Origin: Hymenopellis radicata
Lineage: Eukaryota; Basidiomycota; Agaricomycetes; Agaricales; Physalacriaceae
Assembly (NCBI GenBank): GCA_015501595.1
Contig: JADNRX010000245.1
Location: forward strand, 1-64,000
Reading direction: 5' to 3'
DNA length: 64,000 nucleotides
The notes beneath the pieces were generated by a model. The model ran no database searches. It had not been told where the DNA came from and worked only from the letters and a program-made list of their open reading frames with translations. Made by a program: the position numbers and the translations under genes. Positions 34,701 through 45,916 of this stretch are shown here, in pieces (the stretch's first letter is position 1; each line of letters starts with the position of its first letter).

Positions 34701-36054
34701 CGTGATTTTAAGACTTTGTACCGCCCGAAATCAAGCCTGGTCGGGTCCGAATGGGAAAAACACCAAGTCGCGGCAGCGGCAGCGGCTTGGATGCGTTCAG
34801 ACACGGCGTCTGAGTTAATTGTAAGTAGACTTCCAATGGAGGACGAGCAGGCCGACATACCTTGGGGGGCTGTATCAACAAAAGGTAAGTACGGCGTCAA
34901 CGAGCAAAGACTGGATAACACACCAAGGAGTCGAACTAGGGTATCATCATCGTCGTCGAACAGAGCCTTGAAAATTCGACCTACGCTGTCGCCGTCGCTG
35001 GGCCCGCCAACCTTGAAGTCGAGAGCGCGCCCTCCGCGGAAACACAAAGGCCTGCAAGAGAGTTAGAACGCTCGTCGCCAATAGAGAAGCAACAACGCAC
35101 CAGAGCGGTAAAAGGCTATGAGATACGGCGCCGAGGCTGGAAAGCCTGATGAAGTCGTGTGAGCAAGGTGAGATGATGGTGGGAGGAGGAAACCCACGCT
35201 GTGATGATCAACAGGGTTAGCGGTCACGTTTTGGACGCGTCGGGAAGGCGATGGCGACAACGGCGGAAACGACGACGAGAGAATATGCAGAGCGAGAGAG
35301 AGAGATACAACGACGACATATAAGTAGAGACAATATGAGAAAGAGAGAAGGAGAAGAGGGAATGATGTGGGTGATGATGAATTCTGACCGAATTCCATCG
35401 CCTTTTATTGCGTTTCCTGGCATGCCAAGCTCCAGAAGAAACGTAAGACTATTCGGATAATCTGTCGCCGTGATGCGAGAGCGGCCGTCGGGGCGAGAAC
35501 TTCGGAAGTTGTAACAGGATTATTGGGCCGCCACGGGAGACCGTTTCTAGCGTCCTACGCGTATTAACCTCCCTGACCGCGTAAAATAAAGCTGAATAGC
35601 TCACTGATAGATGTGAAAATGAGGCTATGAAAGTTGTCAGGCCAGACCTCAACCGAGTGAACGAAATCCAACAGAACTCACCTTCTCCTCCCGAATGCAC
35701 TGATTCTTCAATCCTTTCGCTTGCGCCAAGTCTCCGTGGTCCAAAATGCCGCAATCGTTTCAAGGAGAGGACCCTGATCGTCTGATGTGAGTCATCTAGA
35801 ATAACCAGACGGGGAACTGAAAAAACTTACTGATTGGTATTTCGTGGCGGCGGGCATTCGCACCGCTTAGCGTTGCGTTCTGAACACAGATATTAGTCGC
35901 CGTTTACGCTGTAATGAAACGTAATAGGGTCAGACCAACTTGAAGCCAATGAAGAACGGAAAAGGCACGAACCTTGTGGGTGCCAGATTGAATTCAGGAT
36001 GATTGTCGTGTAAGTGTCAATTACGGGGGGTTAGGGTTAGTTGTCTATAATAGT
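34701..36054. other. Gene-poor, with purine-rich low-complexity tract
   Basis: A minus-strand frame at about 34980-35047 (RALDFKVGGPSDGDSVG) may belong to the decayed module family to the left. 35265-35380 is a GA-rich simple-sequence tract (agagagagaga and related). No intact gene seen. Confidence 0.35.
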
Positions 36055-37518
36055 TCAACACGGAGATGCTTCTCTGACGGCAAGGCTAATCGTTTCGAGG
36101 ATTTCTTCTTTCACGCGAGTATGGTAAGTTGTCGCGACAACTTTGAATTCATTGAGGCAGGTTAAGGTTACATGACAAGCATGTGTCGACGCCCGCCTAC
36201 AGTTCCCGTTTACCGGAAAATGAGCTCCGCGTTCGCTCCCACCATACGCCTCTACGCACTCTACTAACCCCCCAGTGACATGCTTCACAAGACAAGACAT
36301 ATCTTTATACGAGACGGCCAAGCCGCTGCCAAGCGCCAGCATTTTCCGCCAGAATCACGCTCCTGCAGCATCACGTTCGGCGCCGAATTGATACCGACCA
36401 GTATACCCTGTTTCCTCCCGCCGCCATTCGAGCCTTTGCATCAAGCCACCGCGTACGCTCTCACAATAGCGATTATAGTATCCAAGTCACTTCAGCTTCT
36501 ATCCCCTTGCGAGTCACGTCCTCTGCCCCTACACGTACCAATATACTTGCATCACCTTACATTACAACAACTACCTGTTTCCAATATATATCATTCCTTC
36601 ATGTCTCCTGACCTGCCCTCCAATTCTGCTTCCCAGCCCTCTGAGTCATCTCCATCTCCAAACGGCCAGCCCAGTCGACAATCCTTCCCTTTTGGCCGAC
36701 TGCAATGCAGTTTCTTGTTTGCGTGGGCTACTATCCTTCTACAAACCTGCACCGCAGTTAGCCCCAGCATACTCTTCGATAGTATTCCAGTCGCACCTCG
36801 TCATGCTGCATTGCATCCTTCCTTTCCTCCAAAAGCTTATCATCTTCGCCCAGTCGCTCGCTCTTCCTGTTGTCTGGAGACCCATTTCTCCTTGACTCCA
36901 TAGCCCTTTGCAAGCACCCAGCCTGAAATTTATGACGTATCAAGCTCTTCTCAGAGTCTTCGGTTGGTCTGGTGAATGCCCGCACTAGCTCTCTTCGATT
37001 AGCGGGCGACCTGGTCGTTCTGACAAGCAATGATGAACATGAAGGCTTTCTCAGGCCAGATGCGTCTGAGGCCAGAGGCGACAAGTGCGCTGGCTCATGC
37101 ACTGTTAAACCCGCCATCTATCACATCTCTCAGCTTACATCGATATGAGACAGACGTAACCCTACCTCACCTGGCATGATGAAGATCAAGAAAAAGGCTG
37201 CATCAACGTGACGTTGGCGCGGCGTCCTTCCGCTGTAGCTTGCAATCTCTTATGTTTAGGGATCGCAATCCTTAAATAGCGGATCGCAATCCTTATAAGT
37301 AGAACAGCGATCGCTCCTTTTCCGCTCCAGCTACGGCCTCTATATTCTTCTAGTCGCAAACATGCCTTCAACGTCCATATACACGCCATCGCCCCTGTCC
37401 CAATTTCCAGCTTCCTCGGCTCAGACAACAACCCATTCATCTCACTTCTTCCGCTGGTGACCATATTCCATCAGTATTGCATCCACTAATCTTAAGGTAT
37501 ACCCCACCTGCCACGATG
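36055..37518. other. Gene-poor stretch, possible F-box-like remnant
   Basis: A 207-residue plus-strand frame (36280-36903) includes MSPDLPSNSASQPSESSPSP (from 36601), similar in character to the Pro/Ser-rich start of the F-box-like gene at 38.2 kb, but no F-box follows. Minus-strand frames here are featureless. Probably remnants of the F-box-like family; no intact gene called. Confidence 0.3.
37231..37295. repeat. Short TTGCAATC-type element cluster, copy 1
   Basis: Contains gcttgcaatctcttatgttt followed by two gatcgcaatcctta copies. The first 24 bases recur almost unchanged at about 38027-38050 upstream of the next F-box-like gene. Confidence 0.7.
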
Positions 37519-37972
37519 CTACAGCGCATCCAAGTAAGGCTCAACCGCCTTTAACCACTCCTCCGGTAGTGCCATCCCCTCCGGCATAGCATCAAAAAAG
37601 ATTGGCTTCCCCACTCTGCCCGCCACATCTATCCACCGAAAGTGACTCCAATGCCTCCACTCGCAACAAGCGCCCTCCAACCGTAGTAGACGTATTCTAG
37701 CAGGCGGCATGTAGTCCGCCTCACGTAGCACATCATGGACTTGAAGCAGGCGCAATCTTGTAGCAATGTTCTCCAGGCGGATCGTCTGTAATCCATCCTA
37801 ACAACACATTAACATCCTCCAGCTTCGTGAACGGCACTGCACCAACCTCTGAGAAGAACACCAACACGGCTCTACAGTTGCGCTCCTGTTCTATAGGCGC
37901 AAAGAATGAAGTCACTTTCCGTTGACCAGGAAGCTGCTTGCGCATCATGTGGCAAGAGGAATATATGAACAC
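37519..37972 (-). pseudogene. C-terminal remnant of an F-box/LRR-like gene
   Basis: Two minus-strand pieces read as one protein end. One is ERNCRAVLVFFSEVGAVPF..LEDVNVLLG (37800-37890). The other is LQTIRLENIATRLRLLQVHD, then ARIRLLRLEGACCEWRHW and a tail AMPEGMALPEEWLKAVEPYL ending at 37519. They are one base out of frame at about 37793. The ending is typical of mushroom F-box/LRR-like proteins. No start or F-box is present, so this is a broken or partial gene. Confidence 0.45.
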
Positions 37973-38026
37973 CGCTGATTGCGGCCCTCAAGGTACTTAG
38001 CCCCTGTATTAATGCGCTGCATCCTG

Positions 38027-38110
38027 TGGCCTGCAATCTCTTATATTTAGGGACTGCTGGCCGTACACAGCCGTCTGCAGACCTTTCATGTTGGACTGCA
38101 ATTCTTACCA
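38027..38110. repeat. Short TTGCAATC-type element cluster, copy 2
   Basis: Repeats the cctgcaatctcttatattta of copy 1 (about 800 bp away), followed by ctgcagac and gactgcaatt variants. It lies directly upstream of the F-box-like gene at 38197. Confidence 0.65.
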
Positions 38111-38196
38111 GTAGGACTTCGATCGTACTACCCCGGCCCTCAGACGCCCTCTATACTGCAGTTGTCGTTAACACGCCCCCTTCTCAGAGGCGTTAC

Positions 38197-39012
38197 ATGT
38201 CGCCGCTCCACATCCCACTCCCACCATCCCACCACCATCCAGACGCATCATCTTTGGCTCACCCTCAACCTCCCAGTCCCCCGCACGACAACCCATTGAT
38301 CCTCACCCTCCCGCTCAATGTACTGCAACATATTGTGCGGCTGAGCGCATACCAGGACGGATCACCGCTGCGATGGGGCGCGACGTGTCGGCGGCTACTG
38401 GACGTCATTGACACCATGTCTCACGAGCTGCCTTTCGTCCACATAGATGTTGCAGATCAAGCCGATAACGCCCAGTGGATTTGCAAGGACTCCCCCAGGA
38501 TCCGCCTCCGTGTCCATCATAGTAAGTACTCCTCACTCTGCAGTCCGTCGTCGCTGATGTTGACATCTACAGGTGGCTGTATCCAGTTCGCATTGGATAA
38601 CTGTTATCGCCTGCAAACCCTCATCATCGAAGCGCCTATCTCCACCGTCGAGGCTGTGGCCACTATCTTGTCTTCCGCCGACATGCCCCATCTACAACAT
38701 CTAAGCATCATTCTCCTGTTTGCGTCAGTAGACCAAACCTTCGACCACCCCTCCGATGATACGTTGGACAAATTGTCACCCGGTATACGACAGGTGATGA
38801 AGCATGGGCGTTTCTGTGCGGTCTCCCTGCTCCTCGCGCAGGATACTCCCAAGCCGCGCTCCTACGATGAAGGGCAGCAATTTGTAGAGGCAGCCGCTGG
38901 GACCGTGTATGCTTGGGACTTAGCTCAGATTGCATGCCCCAGTATATATTTTTCTTCGCGACAGGCCACAGTAACCGCGCGTTTCAATAGACAATGTATA
39001 CAAGATTTTTAG
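38197..39012 (+). CDS. F-box-like protein, two exons
   Basis: The ATG at 38197 (MSPLHIPLPPSHHH) is preferred over an upstream in-frame ATG at 38026 that lies inside the repeat element. A His/Pro/Ser-rich head is followed by an F-box-like block LPLNVLQHIVRLSAYQ and WGATCRRLLDVID (38305-38410). A GT-AG intron (about 38521-38571) leads into FALDNCYRLQTLIIEAPIST and irregular leucine-rich sequence, ending at 39012. Likely an SCF substrate-recruiting protein. It belongs to a cluster of related genes that continues to 48.9 kb. Confidence 0.55.
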   Translation: MSPLHIPLPPSHHHPDASSLAHPQPPSPPHDNPLILTLPLNVLQHIVRLSAYQDGSPLRWGATCRRLLDVIDTMSHELPFVHIDVADQADNAQWICKDSPRIRLRVHHSKYSSLCSPSSLMLTSTGGCIQFALDNCYRLQTLIIEAPISTVEAVATILSSADMPHLQHLSIILLFASVDQTFDHPSDDTLDKLSPGIRQVMKHGRFCAVSLLLAQDTPKPRSYDEGQQFVEAAAGTVYAWDLAQIACPSIYFSSRQATVTARFNRQCIQDF

Positions 39013-39087
39013 AAAATGTACCTTGAAAATTAGACAGTGAATGTGGCGCATTCAACTTTTCGGCCGAATCAGACATCTGGCCCTGAC

Positions 39088-39114
39088 GTTTGCTCTCTCT
39101 CTCTCTCTCTCTCT
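39088..39114. repeat. (CT)n microsatellite
   Basis: An uninterrupted run of about 11 tc dinucleotides between the two F-box-like genes, some 30-50 bp upstream of the next start codon: a pyrimidine tract of the kind common in fungal promoters. Confidence 0.85.
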
Positions 39115-39142
39115 TTATCCACCACTATAGGGCATCCTCCGC

Positions 39143-40516
39143 ATGCAGCGCCCCGGCCCAAAGTAAGCACAGTCGGTCAACCGCTAGCCCGTGTTGACCT
39201 CCACCCCCACCAGCTCCTTGGCTCAGGAATTGGTCGATAGCATTGCCGAGTGGTCTCTGACTGAAGAAGATGGTTTGGACGACTTCCAAGAAGACGGTTT
39301 GGATCACTTCCGCATGCCAGCAGTATATCCCAGCCCACGTACCATGGCAACGGCCAGGAATTTGCTGGCAACGCATAGAGCTTTTCGCGACAAAGCGCAG
39401 GAGGTCCTCTTCAGAACCATCCTGTTAGCGGCGGACGACTCCGTACCCTCGTCCCCACAAACCCCCCTCCCCTATCGGCCCCACTCCTGGAACACCGTCC
39501 AAGAGATGCTCAGCTCTCCACGCATCTCCAGCATTGTGCGGCAATTTGGCTTTGTCGGTGCCACATCCCTCGAGCATATCACAGATGTTAGTGCTCGCTG
39601 CCGCCGTGTGAACAGTCTCATCCTGGTAGACGTTGACCTAGCGATCCTCGAAACCGTACAACCTTGGCCGGGTCCAACCCGACTGTGCTTCGCCGGCATC
39701 TGCGGCTCGACGCGTCAAATCCCTGCGGCTAAGAGGCTCGCCCCAGACTTCAAACACCTCAGGTTCCTCCTCGCATGGGACCTACGATGGCACCAAGTAT
39801 CCCGTCCAATCAGTCTGGACACACTCTCTCTCCAAGTCACCCGTCGTTCCGCTCGGATTCCCCTTTACCCAGACGACACTGTCTATGTAGGGTTACATGT
39901 CCGCCGTGTTGAGGTGGTCGTCATCAATGGCAAACTTATCAAAGTCGACCATGCACTTCGCGGTGTCCAAGGCGTTGAGGTTTTTGATCTTAATCTCACA
40001 GGTTCGATTAATTTTTTCTCTTCTGCCCATTTCTTCGATGCCCATGTCTTTGTAGAGTGCGAGCCGGTTTTCGAAGATTGGCAAAGTACGGAACTGCGGT
40101 TGTCTCATTGGACCAATCTCAAGCATGTTTCCATGCGCTTCCACTATAGTTCCGCTCTCGCGATAGCCCGAACGTTAAACCTCGTCACTCAAACTGCGTC
40201 ACTCCAGACCACGCGACTAACTGTCTTCCTACAGACGTGTGGCGAGAGAAACAGGGCCCGCACCGAGAACACCCTCACCACTTTCAGCAATGCTCTTTTG
40301 TACAGCGTAAAAGCTGGTGGAACATTAGAGCTGAACTGGGTCTGGGTTATTGGTTTCATGGTCCCGACGGCGTGTTTGCCCGACAGACAGTGGGAGCGTG
40401 TTCTGGCAACCCCTCGGCTTGCGGAGCGAGCGTTTCCAGACAGGGTGGTCGTTCGTCACCATGGAGTGCACGCCCGACACGTATCCCGTTGGGACTGGAA
40501 TGGACGTGTAGGTTAA
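39143..40516 (+). CDS. F-box/LRR-like protein, two exons
   Basis: ATG at 39143; exon 1 is only 20 nt (MQRPGP plus two bases). A GT-AG intron (39163-39229) joins NSLAQELVDSIAEW in frame. The long open exon 2 runs to the stop at 40516, about 436 residues. Features: an F-box-like start, a near-perfect eight-residue duplication (EDGLDDFQ/EDGLDHFR, 39266-39313), then LATHRAFRDKAQEVLF and leucine-rich repeats. Two blocks, GVQGVEVFDLNLTG and LRLSHWTNLKHVSMRFHY, are shared with the minus-strand genes at 45.9 and 47.5 kb (VEEF and SHW..LK...R.HY), showing common ancestry. Function beyond the F-box analogy is unknown. Confidence 0.68.
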
Positions 40517-40660
40517 ATTACGACCTGTTCTAGAGTAGTCTTGGCGCATGACGCGCATGGCAGCCTTCCTGCCACTACTATTCAAAATGCCTGTCGTATT
40601 TTATCACTTCATGTCCATATCTCATATCCACAATTATTCCATAGCTGTTCAACTGACTGC

Positions 40661-42012
40661 TTAAGCTGTCTCCCAGTATAAGCCAGCCCACTCCCAAGGC
40701 TCCACACCTTCAGCATCAATCTCCTCAACCGTCTCGTGTACCCGCCCAGGCCATTTTTCCCGCGCCCTGCTACTCATGTAATGACAGGCCTGACGTCGCT
40801 CCCCGATGATGTCCTCGTCTCCTCGCAGCACAACGCATCGCCACCGAATGTTAACTTCTAGGGTTCTTGATGCGATGTCACCCAGTGCCGACCTCAGGCT
40901 ATCCATAACACGGCAAAATTGACCAGGTACTTTTGTCCCATCAACCACGAAAACTTCCAGGTGAAGCCACTGCAGCTGTTCCAGTGCGCTCACCATCGTC
41001 AACGTACCTGCTGCACTCATCCCGTTCCGCATCAGGTGAAAGGACATCGTTAACGCCTTGAGACTATGCTGTTTCGACATGTCTATACTCCCTTCCATCT
41101 CTGGTCCCAGCCGCATGGCATTTGTATCTACGAATCCTGGATATATCAGAGCAGACCTCCCAGCCCATTGATCACTCACTTAGGAAGCAGATGCGCAAGT
41201 CCTCTACACCTGCCACCCTATTCAGTAAGAACGTGGTGCTCTCCGCACTGTCCAGCCAAGGGTTGCATGCCATCTCCAGTCGACGTGTTTCGAACAGCGT
41301 TGTTGTCGCTGGTGTCGAGATCCTAACCGGTCCGTACAGTGCGACTTTCAAGCACCCTACTTTGCAGGCCGGTCCCTCTGTCTCTCCCAGGAACAAGCTG
41401 CCGATCAACGAAAGAGTCTCCACGTTCGGCGCCATGGCCGTCATCACGTCCAAGCGCTCACCTCTCGCATGCAGTCCCCAGACACGTACATCGCTAACCC
41501 GTGGCCAACCTTCTCCAGACCAGACATTCTCCCATAAGTCCCCGTCGAACGTCAACTCCCGCACGTTTGGCAAGCGCCGCAGTATCTCGTCAACTAGTTT
41601 CTCCTCCACGGGGTTCCAGAAGTCGATAGCACGGATCGACTCTCGGATGGCCGCACTCCCCAAGAATGGCATGTTGCTCGCAAACGCTTGCTGCATATCG
41701 CGCGCTGGCCTCCTGACATCCGGCAGCCTTGGGTCCACCGCTTGCAGGAAATCTGCTCTTTTTACCATGATTTTCTCCCACAGGATCTTCCGCGCTGCGA
41801 AGCCCCACCTCTTTCCTACCAGCATCAATGTCTGCGCCATCTTCTTCCGCTCTCTTGGTTCGTCCATGCAGAGGTCATGAACGCCCCTTCCCAGTACTGT
41901 CTGCGTCTCACAAGCCATGGGAATCACCTCATCCAACAGTTCCTGCGGAAACCACCTGAGTCGTAATCAGTCCGTCCTATACATCGAGCCAGCACTTTCC
42001 TCACCTTGCCAT
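40661..42012 (-). CDS. F-box/LRR-like protein, three exons
   Basis: ATG at 42012; exon 1 is just 8 nt (MA plus two bases). It splices over about 47 nt to RWFPQELLDEVIPMACETQ. Exon 2 continues to about 41176 with LVGKRWGFAARKILWEKI, then leucine-rich sequence (RRLPNVRELTFDG; VWGLHARGERLDV). A GT-AG intron near 41115-41170 leads to the last exon ending at 40661. About 410 residues. The miniature first exon is the same design as in the gene at 39143. The original 86-residue and 252-residue plus-strand frames across it are antisense shadows. Confidence 0.65.
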
Positions 42013-42201
42013 CTTAATCCGTGCACGTTGGTCACGGCAAAGAATCGAAAGACTTTTTCATACTCCGCTTCTATATACATCTAAAACCCTGCCGGCACTG
42101 CCCAGTACCATTCACGCTGCTCCATTAAATACCGGTAGGCATAGCCCTTCACTCGCTTTTTATCTCCACATACAACTACGGCGCCCTCGTGCCCATCCAC
42201 T

Positions 42202-43018
42202 TTAAATCATGTCAGTAGTACCGTCTAATGACACAGCGCAGAAGCCCTTACCCAGTAGTGTTCCCATAAACTGCATGATACCATCGACTTCGTGTTGCTC
42301 GCAAGTATACGTTAGTCGATGTTTCATCCCAGTCGCCACCTGCGTTACCCCAGAGATGAGAAGGCCCCAATAGATGTCCTCTTTATCTAGCACGCCTGTT
42401 GGGCCTCGTAACTTCATGATCACCTGCACCTCATCGTCCATCTCCTCTACCTTCTCCCTCCCGCACTTGGAAAACCAATCCATCCTCATCACTGTCGTTT
42501 TCTCGTGCGCCAATAGTCTCGCCAGTCTCCGTCTCATTCTTCCTACTCCAGACACCCGAGCCCCAACTCCGACCATGCGATACCATAGCTTTAACGAATC
42601 CTGCCATGCGCTCCGTTTATGACAGTTCTCAGGCGCCACTGGAATGAACATACCTCTTTTGTGTACTGAAATGCTCTACATTGCGGTTCGCATAGAGCAT
42701 CTTCTCTCCATCCGCTCCTCGTCAGCCATGCCTCCACGGTTGCCACGCTGCTCAAGATCTCCTCAACCATCTAGTAAAATTAAACATCACGATTTCCGTC
42801 CCGTACACGCGGCGTACCTGCTTCAACACATCCTCTCTCACGACGAGGTACTCTGCCAGCAGCACGTCTTCTACCGTCAGTCCGTACAAGCTCTTCCCAT
42901 CCGCCTCCGCACCATCGCGCAGTTCCATGACCTGTGCAGGCAAGACATTCACGGCTGACTCGTGCGTCGCTGCAGCTAGATACTCTGCATGTCCAAACTC
43001 ATTCCAAAAGTGGTCCAT
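42202..43018 (-). CDS. Hypothetical protein, three exons
   Basis: ATG at 43018 (MDHFWNEFGHAEYLAA). Exon 1 ends ...VVREDVLKQ at about 42823. A 47-nt intron joins MVEEILSSVATVEAWL, and a second intron (about 42602-42654) leads to DSLKLWYRMVGVGARVSG and a region with HEKTTVMRMDWFSKCGREKV, LRGPTGVLDKEDIYW and a final FMGTLLGKGFCAVSLDG before the stop at 42202. Introns have GT-AG ends and all phases agree. No known domain. It lies between the F-box-like cluster and the YPPSDVD pair and may be specific to this lineage. Confidence 0.6.
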
Positions 43019-43086
43019 GGTGGTCGTGGTTAAGCTGCACAACAGGTCACGCCGGCAGTTATTCCAATCGCATCAATTGTAATCAA

Positions 43087-43848
43087 TCAATCATCGCCCA
43101 GCTCGGCTACCTCTTTAAACTGCTCGAACCACGCATCAATGGCCAACGTCAAAATGCGCATCTCGTACACAAACTGTCGAGCCCGATACCCCCATCTAAC
43201 CACATTCACATCCCTGTTATATCCCAGCGCGCTGCGGTGTGCGTCAGCGTAACAATCTTCCACGCTTGATATCGTGCTACCTCTGGCCACCCCAATCCTC
43301 TCCGAAAGCTGCGGTAAGCGCCAGCTCCAGATTCTCCACCTCGTTCCACTGCGCGTACACAGCCCACAGCTCATCATCTCTGTGCTCATCGCAATGCGTC
43401 CAGAAACGGCGCGGAGAGGCGAACAACGCACTCTCTGGAACTGATAAATCATTGTCGAATAGGAACAATGTGCAATCGTGAATAATGCGAAATTTCATGG
43501 CCTGGGACATGCACCGCTTAGCCAAGTGATCAGGCATTCTCTTGACATGCTCACCTTTAACATTCGTTTCGACGGAAGGCAATTGTAGATCCGTCTATAG
43601 AAACGCATCAAGTGTCTCCAGAAATCGTCCTCTCTCCCCACCGCCCCATGGTAGTATTCTACCAGCCTGTTCAACATGTGAAGCTGCCCTGGCGTGAATT
43701 GAGTCTCCAGATAGGCCACAAAACAATCGTCCGTCCGGTGCGCTCTCTTCGACGCATCCACGTCGGAAGGTGGATACCAGTCCAATGATACCTCCAGCTC
43801 CGGCATGAACAGATTGGGACACCGATCAACCTGCAGCACCCCGCTCAT
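43087..43848 (-). CDS. Unknown family protein, YPPSDVD paralog 1, three exons
   Basis: ATG at 43848. Exon 1: LEVSLDWYPPSDVDASKRAH, FVAYLETQFTPGQLHMLNRL, FWRHLMRFYRRIYNCLPSK. An intron of about 52 nt leads to AMKFRIIHDCTLFLFDNDLS and TAAFGEDWGGQ. A second intron (about 43230-43278) leads to VVRWGYRARQFVYEM and the stop at 43087. Every block has a counterpart at the same place in the gene at 44129-44849, including both intron positions, so these two are tandem duplicates. About 220 residues, no transmembrane segment, no domain I recognise. Confidence 0.68.
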
Positions 43849-44128
43849 GGTGGTACGCCAAAAGAAAATACTGCGTCACCTGTTGCTCAACCAAACCAGT
43901 ACACGCCCATGATCTACAGCCTGCAATCCTGGACCCTGCAGAATGCAATCCCATTCCTGATGATCCGCACTCCTCGCGCATCCTAGCGCAGTCCTTCACC
44001 CTGCACATTATGATCCGCCAGTCGGATACTCCCTCTCATCGCGCATCCTCGCGCAAAAGTCTACCCTTATCGTCGCTACTCACATTCAGTTCGCCATTCC
44101 CTGCACCAATCGCACTTCATCTCTCATT

Positions 44129-44849
44129 TTACATCGGTACCAACTCTGGAATAGGCTCAAAACTGTTGAAAGCAGTAGACAGGGCCATTTCCAAAAACTT
44201 CAATCCATAGAGATGCTGGTGGGCACGATATCCCCATGCGACCATATGTTCATCACAGTGAATGAGTTGCGGCCTAAGCATGGCGTCAAAATGTTAATCC
44301 TCAATGGTCATATTCACGTACCCCAGGCCCCGCCAGCTCTTCCCAAATAATACCTTTAACGCGCCAGCAATACATTCCGCATCGTTCAATTTGGCGTATT
44401 CCTCCCATTTCGCATCATCGCAGACCTCCTCTTCCCACAATTCAGTTGGCGAACGCAAGAATGCATTCGAAGGCATGGATAGTTGCGCGTCCCACAGCAT
44501 GTCCGTTTTATCATTGACCAGGCGGAATTTGATAGCCTGCCATAAATCAACTGTGTCTCTCCCAAATTTACTGCGCACTTACTTCCAGCTCCTCCCTAGG
44601 CCAATAGTAATACACCGACTGAAAGAATTCTGCCACTTGGTGCCAAAACGCACGTTCAGTACCCTGCTCCTTCGCTCCTTTGTAGTACCGTCGAAGGCCT
44701 TGGACCATGGCCATTTCCCCCAGTGTGAACCGCACCTTCAAGTATGCCAAGTAATGTTCCTTGAAGCGCAACGGGCGTGCTTGGGGATCCACATCACTTG
44801 GGGGATAACTTTCCAAGGAGACTTCAATATCTGCCCGAAAGGCGTCCAT
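44129..44849 (-). CDS. Unknown family protein, YPPSDVD paralog 2, three exons
   Basis: ATG at 44849. Exon 1: IEVSLESYPPSDVDPQARPL, YLAYLKVRFTLGEMAMVQGL, FWHQVAEFFQSVYYYWP. The intron near 44539-44583 (gtaagt...cag) joins AIKFRLVNDKTDMLWDAQLS. The last intron (about 44275-44322) leads to CDEHMVAWGYRAHQHLYGL and the stop at 44129. Same length, exon layout and motifs as the gene at 43087-43848. Its start codon lies 150 bp from that of the plus-strand six-cysteine gene at 45000, making a divergent pair. A longer minus-strand open frame upstream to 45302 is antisense to that gene and is not used. Confidence 0.68.
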
Positions 44850-44999
44850 GGTGTACTGGTGATGATCGCTTTTTGGCTGCATGCGCCAAACTACTTTCCA
44901 CTGGCGATCCACAGACAAACTTGCACAAACACCATGCCTGCGCCATAAAAAAAAAAAGGTATTCCGACTCCATTCTTTCGCCTGCCATTCGCCGTTAAG
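44850..44999. promoter_or_regulatory. Bidirectional promoter between YPPSDVD paralog 2 and the six-cysteine gene 1
   Basis: Only 150 bp separate the two divergent ATG codons. It contains an A11 homopolymer (44947-44957), the longest perfect A tract in this part of the window, a nucleosome-excluding kind of element. Assignment is by position. Confidence 0.4.
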
Positions 45000-45790
45000 A
45001 TGACCGTCCGCGACCTCATTCGCGACATTGGCTGGAAGAACACAGTTGCCATTCTTAATGTCAGTGACTCTTGCATCGTGTGTGGCCACCCGTGGTCTGC
45101 TCCTCGCGAATGCCACGGCATTACCAACCCATCCCACGCTGGCCTGTGGTATCAAAAGGTGCCTTTTACTCCCTTCTTTGACATCACATCTCTGATATTG
45201 TAGCTCTAGTGCTCCCGCCGTCAATTCAATGTTGTAGAGCAATGTGACGGCGTTTTTCGCTGGTGTACCGATGAACACCGCCGCGAATGGGATGCTCAGC
45301 ATCCTTTCTCCCCACCCACACCCCCGACTACTCCATCACGTCGCCGGTCATATCGTCCGACCAACCATCCCGGGAATAGACCTCGTCCCACGCCTTCCCC
45401 CACACCCCCTCGAAACTCATTCATGTCGAACGCACCCGACCCACATTCATCACCCACTGAAGAACAAGACTGTTCGCTCACAGTCTATCTCTCCTCTGAA
45501 GTAGGCAAAGTTCCTAGTGCCCTCCCTTCGTTGAATGACATTTACTCTAGCCAGGCGTAGCGCATATCGTTGCTGTTCCCCACGAACAGTGGCCCTTCTT
45601 TCATCCCGCCTTTTTTCCAATCCTCCGTCACGTGCTTGACGTTCCTTTCCCCAACAGTTTCTTCCGCTATCAACGTGGGCAGACCTGGTACACGTCCGAC
45701 AGGCCCATTCCGGTGGCGTCTGGCGAAGTTCTGACACTGCGCTCCTATGAAGCTAACGTGCCAGACGAAGATGTCATTCATATAGACTGA
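45000..45790 (+). CDS. Six-cysteine zinc-finger-like (GRF-resembling) protein, paralog 1
   Basis: Three exons: 45000-45158, 45210-45500 and 45551-45790, all in phase with GT-AG introns. Exon 1 encodes DSCIVCGHPWSAPRECHG and NPSHAGLWYQK; exon 2 continues CSRRQFNVVEQCDGVFRWCT. The cysteines are spaced C-x2-C-x9-C-x15-C-x10-C-x6-C, and the NP..G..YQ.C....C.G..RWC pattern recalls GRF-type zinc fingers that bind single-stranded nucleic acid. A Pro/Ser/Thr/Arg-rich disordered linker follows, then LTVYLSSE and exon 3 with VPHEQWPFFHPAFFP and RYQRGQTWYTSDRPIPVASG. The same architecture occurs at 49077-49843. The metal-binding role is inferred from spacing only; the C-terminal block is unknown to me. 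Confidence 0.72.
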
Positions 45791-45916
45791 TAGTCTTCTT
45801 ACATATTCTTCTCAACCCATTCATACCATGTTCCAGGCCCACAAGATACCTTTACCTTTGAATTCATCTTCACCCCTCCACATATTGACAGTTCTGTTGC
45901 TAATATACATACGTTC

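Noticed and set aside
41122..41880. 252-residue plus-strand open frame
   Set aside because: Antisense shadow of the F-box/LRR-like gene, which has paralogs and clean splice sites.
44568..45302. 244-residue minus-strand open frame
   Set aside because: Its upper half is antisense to the well-supported six-cysteine gene; the real gene starts at the internal ATG at 44849.
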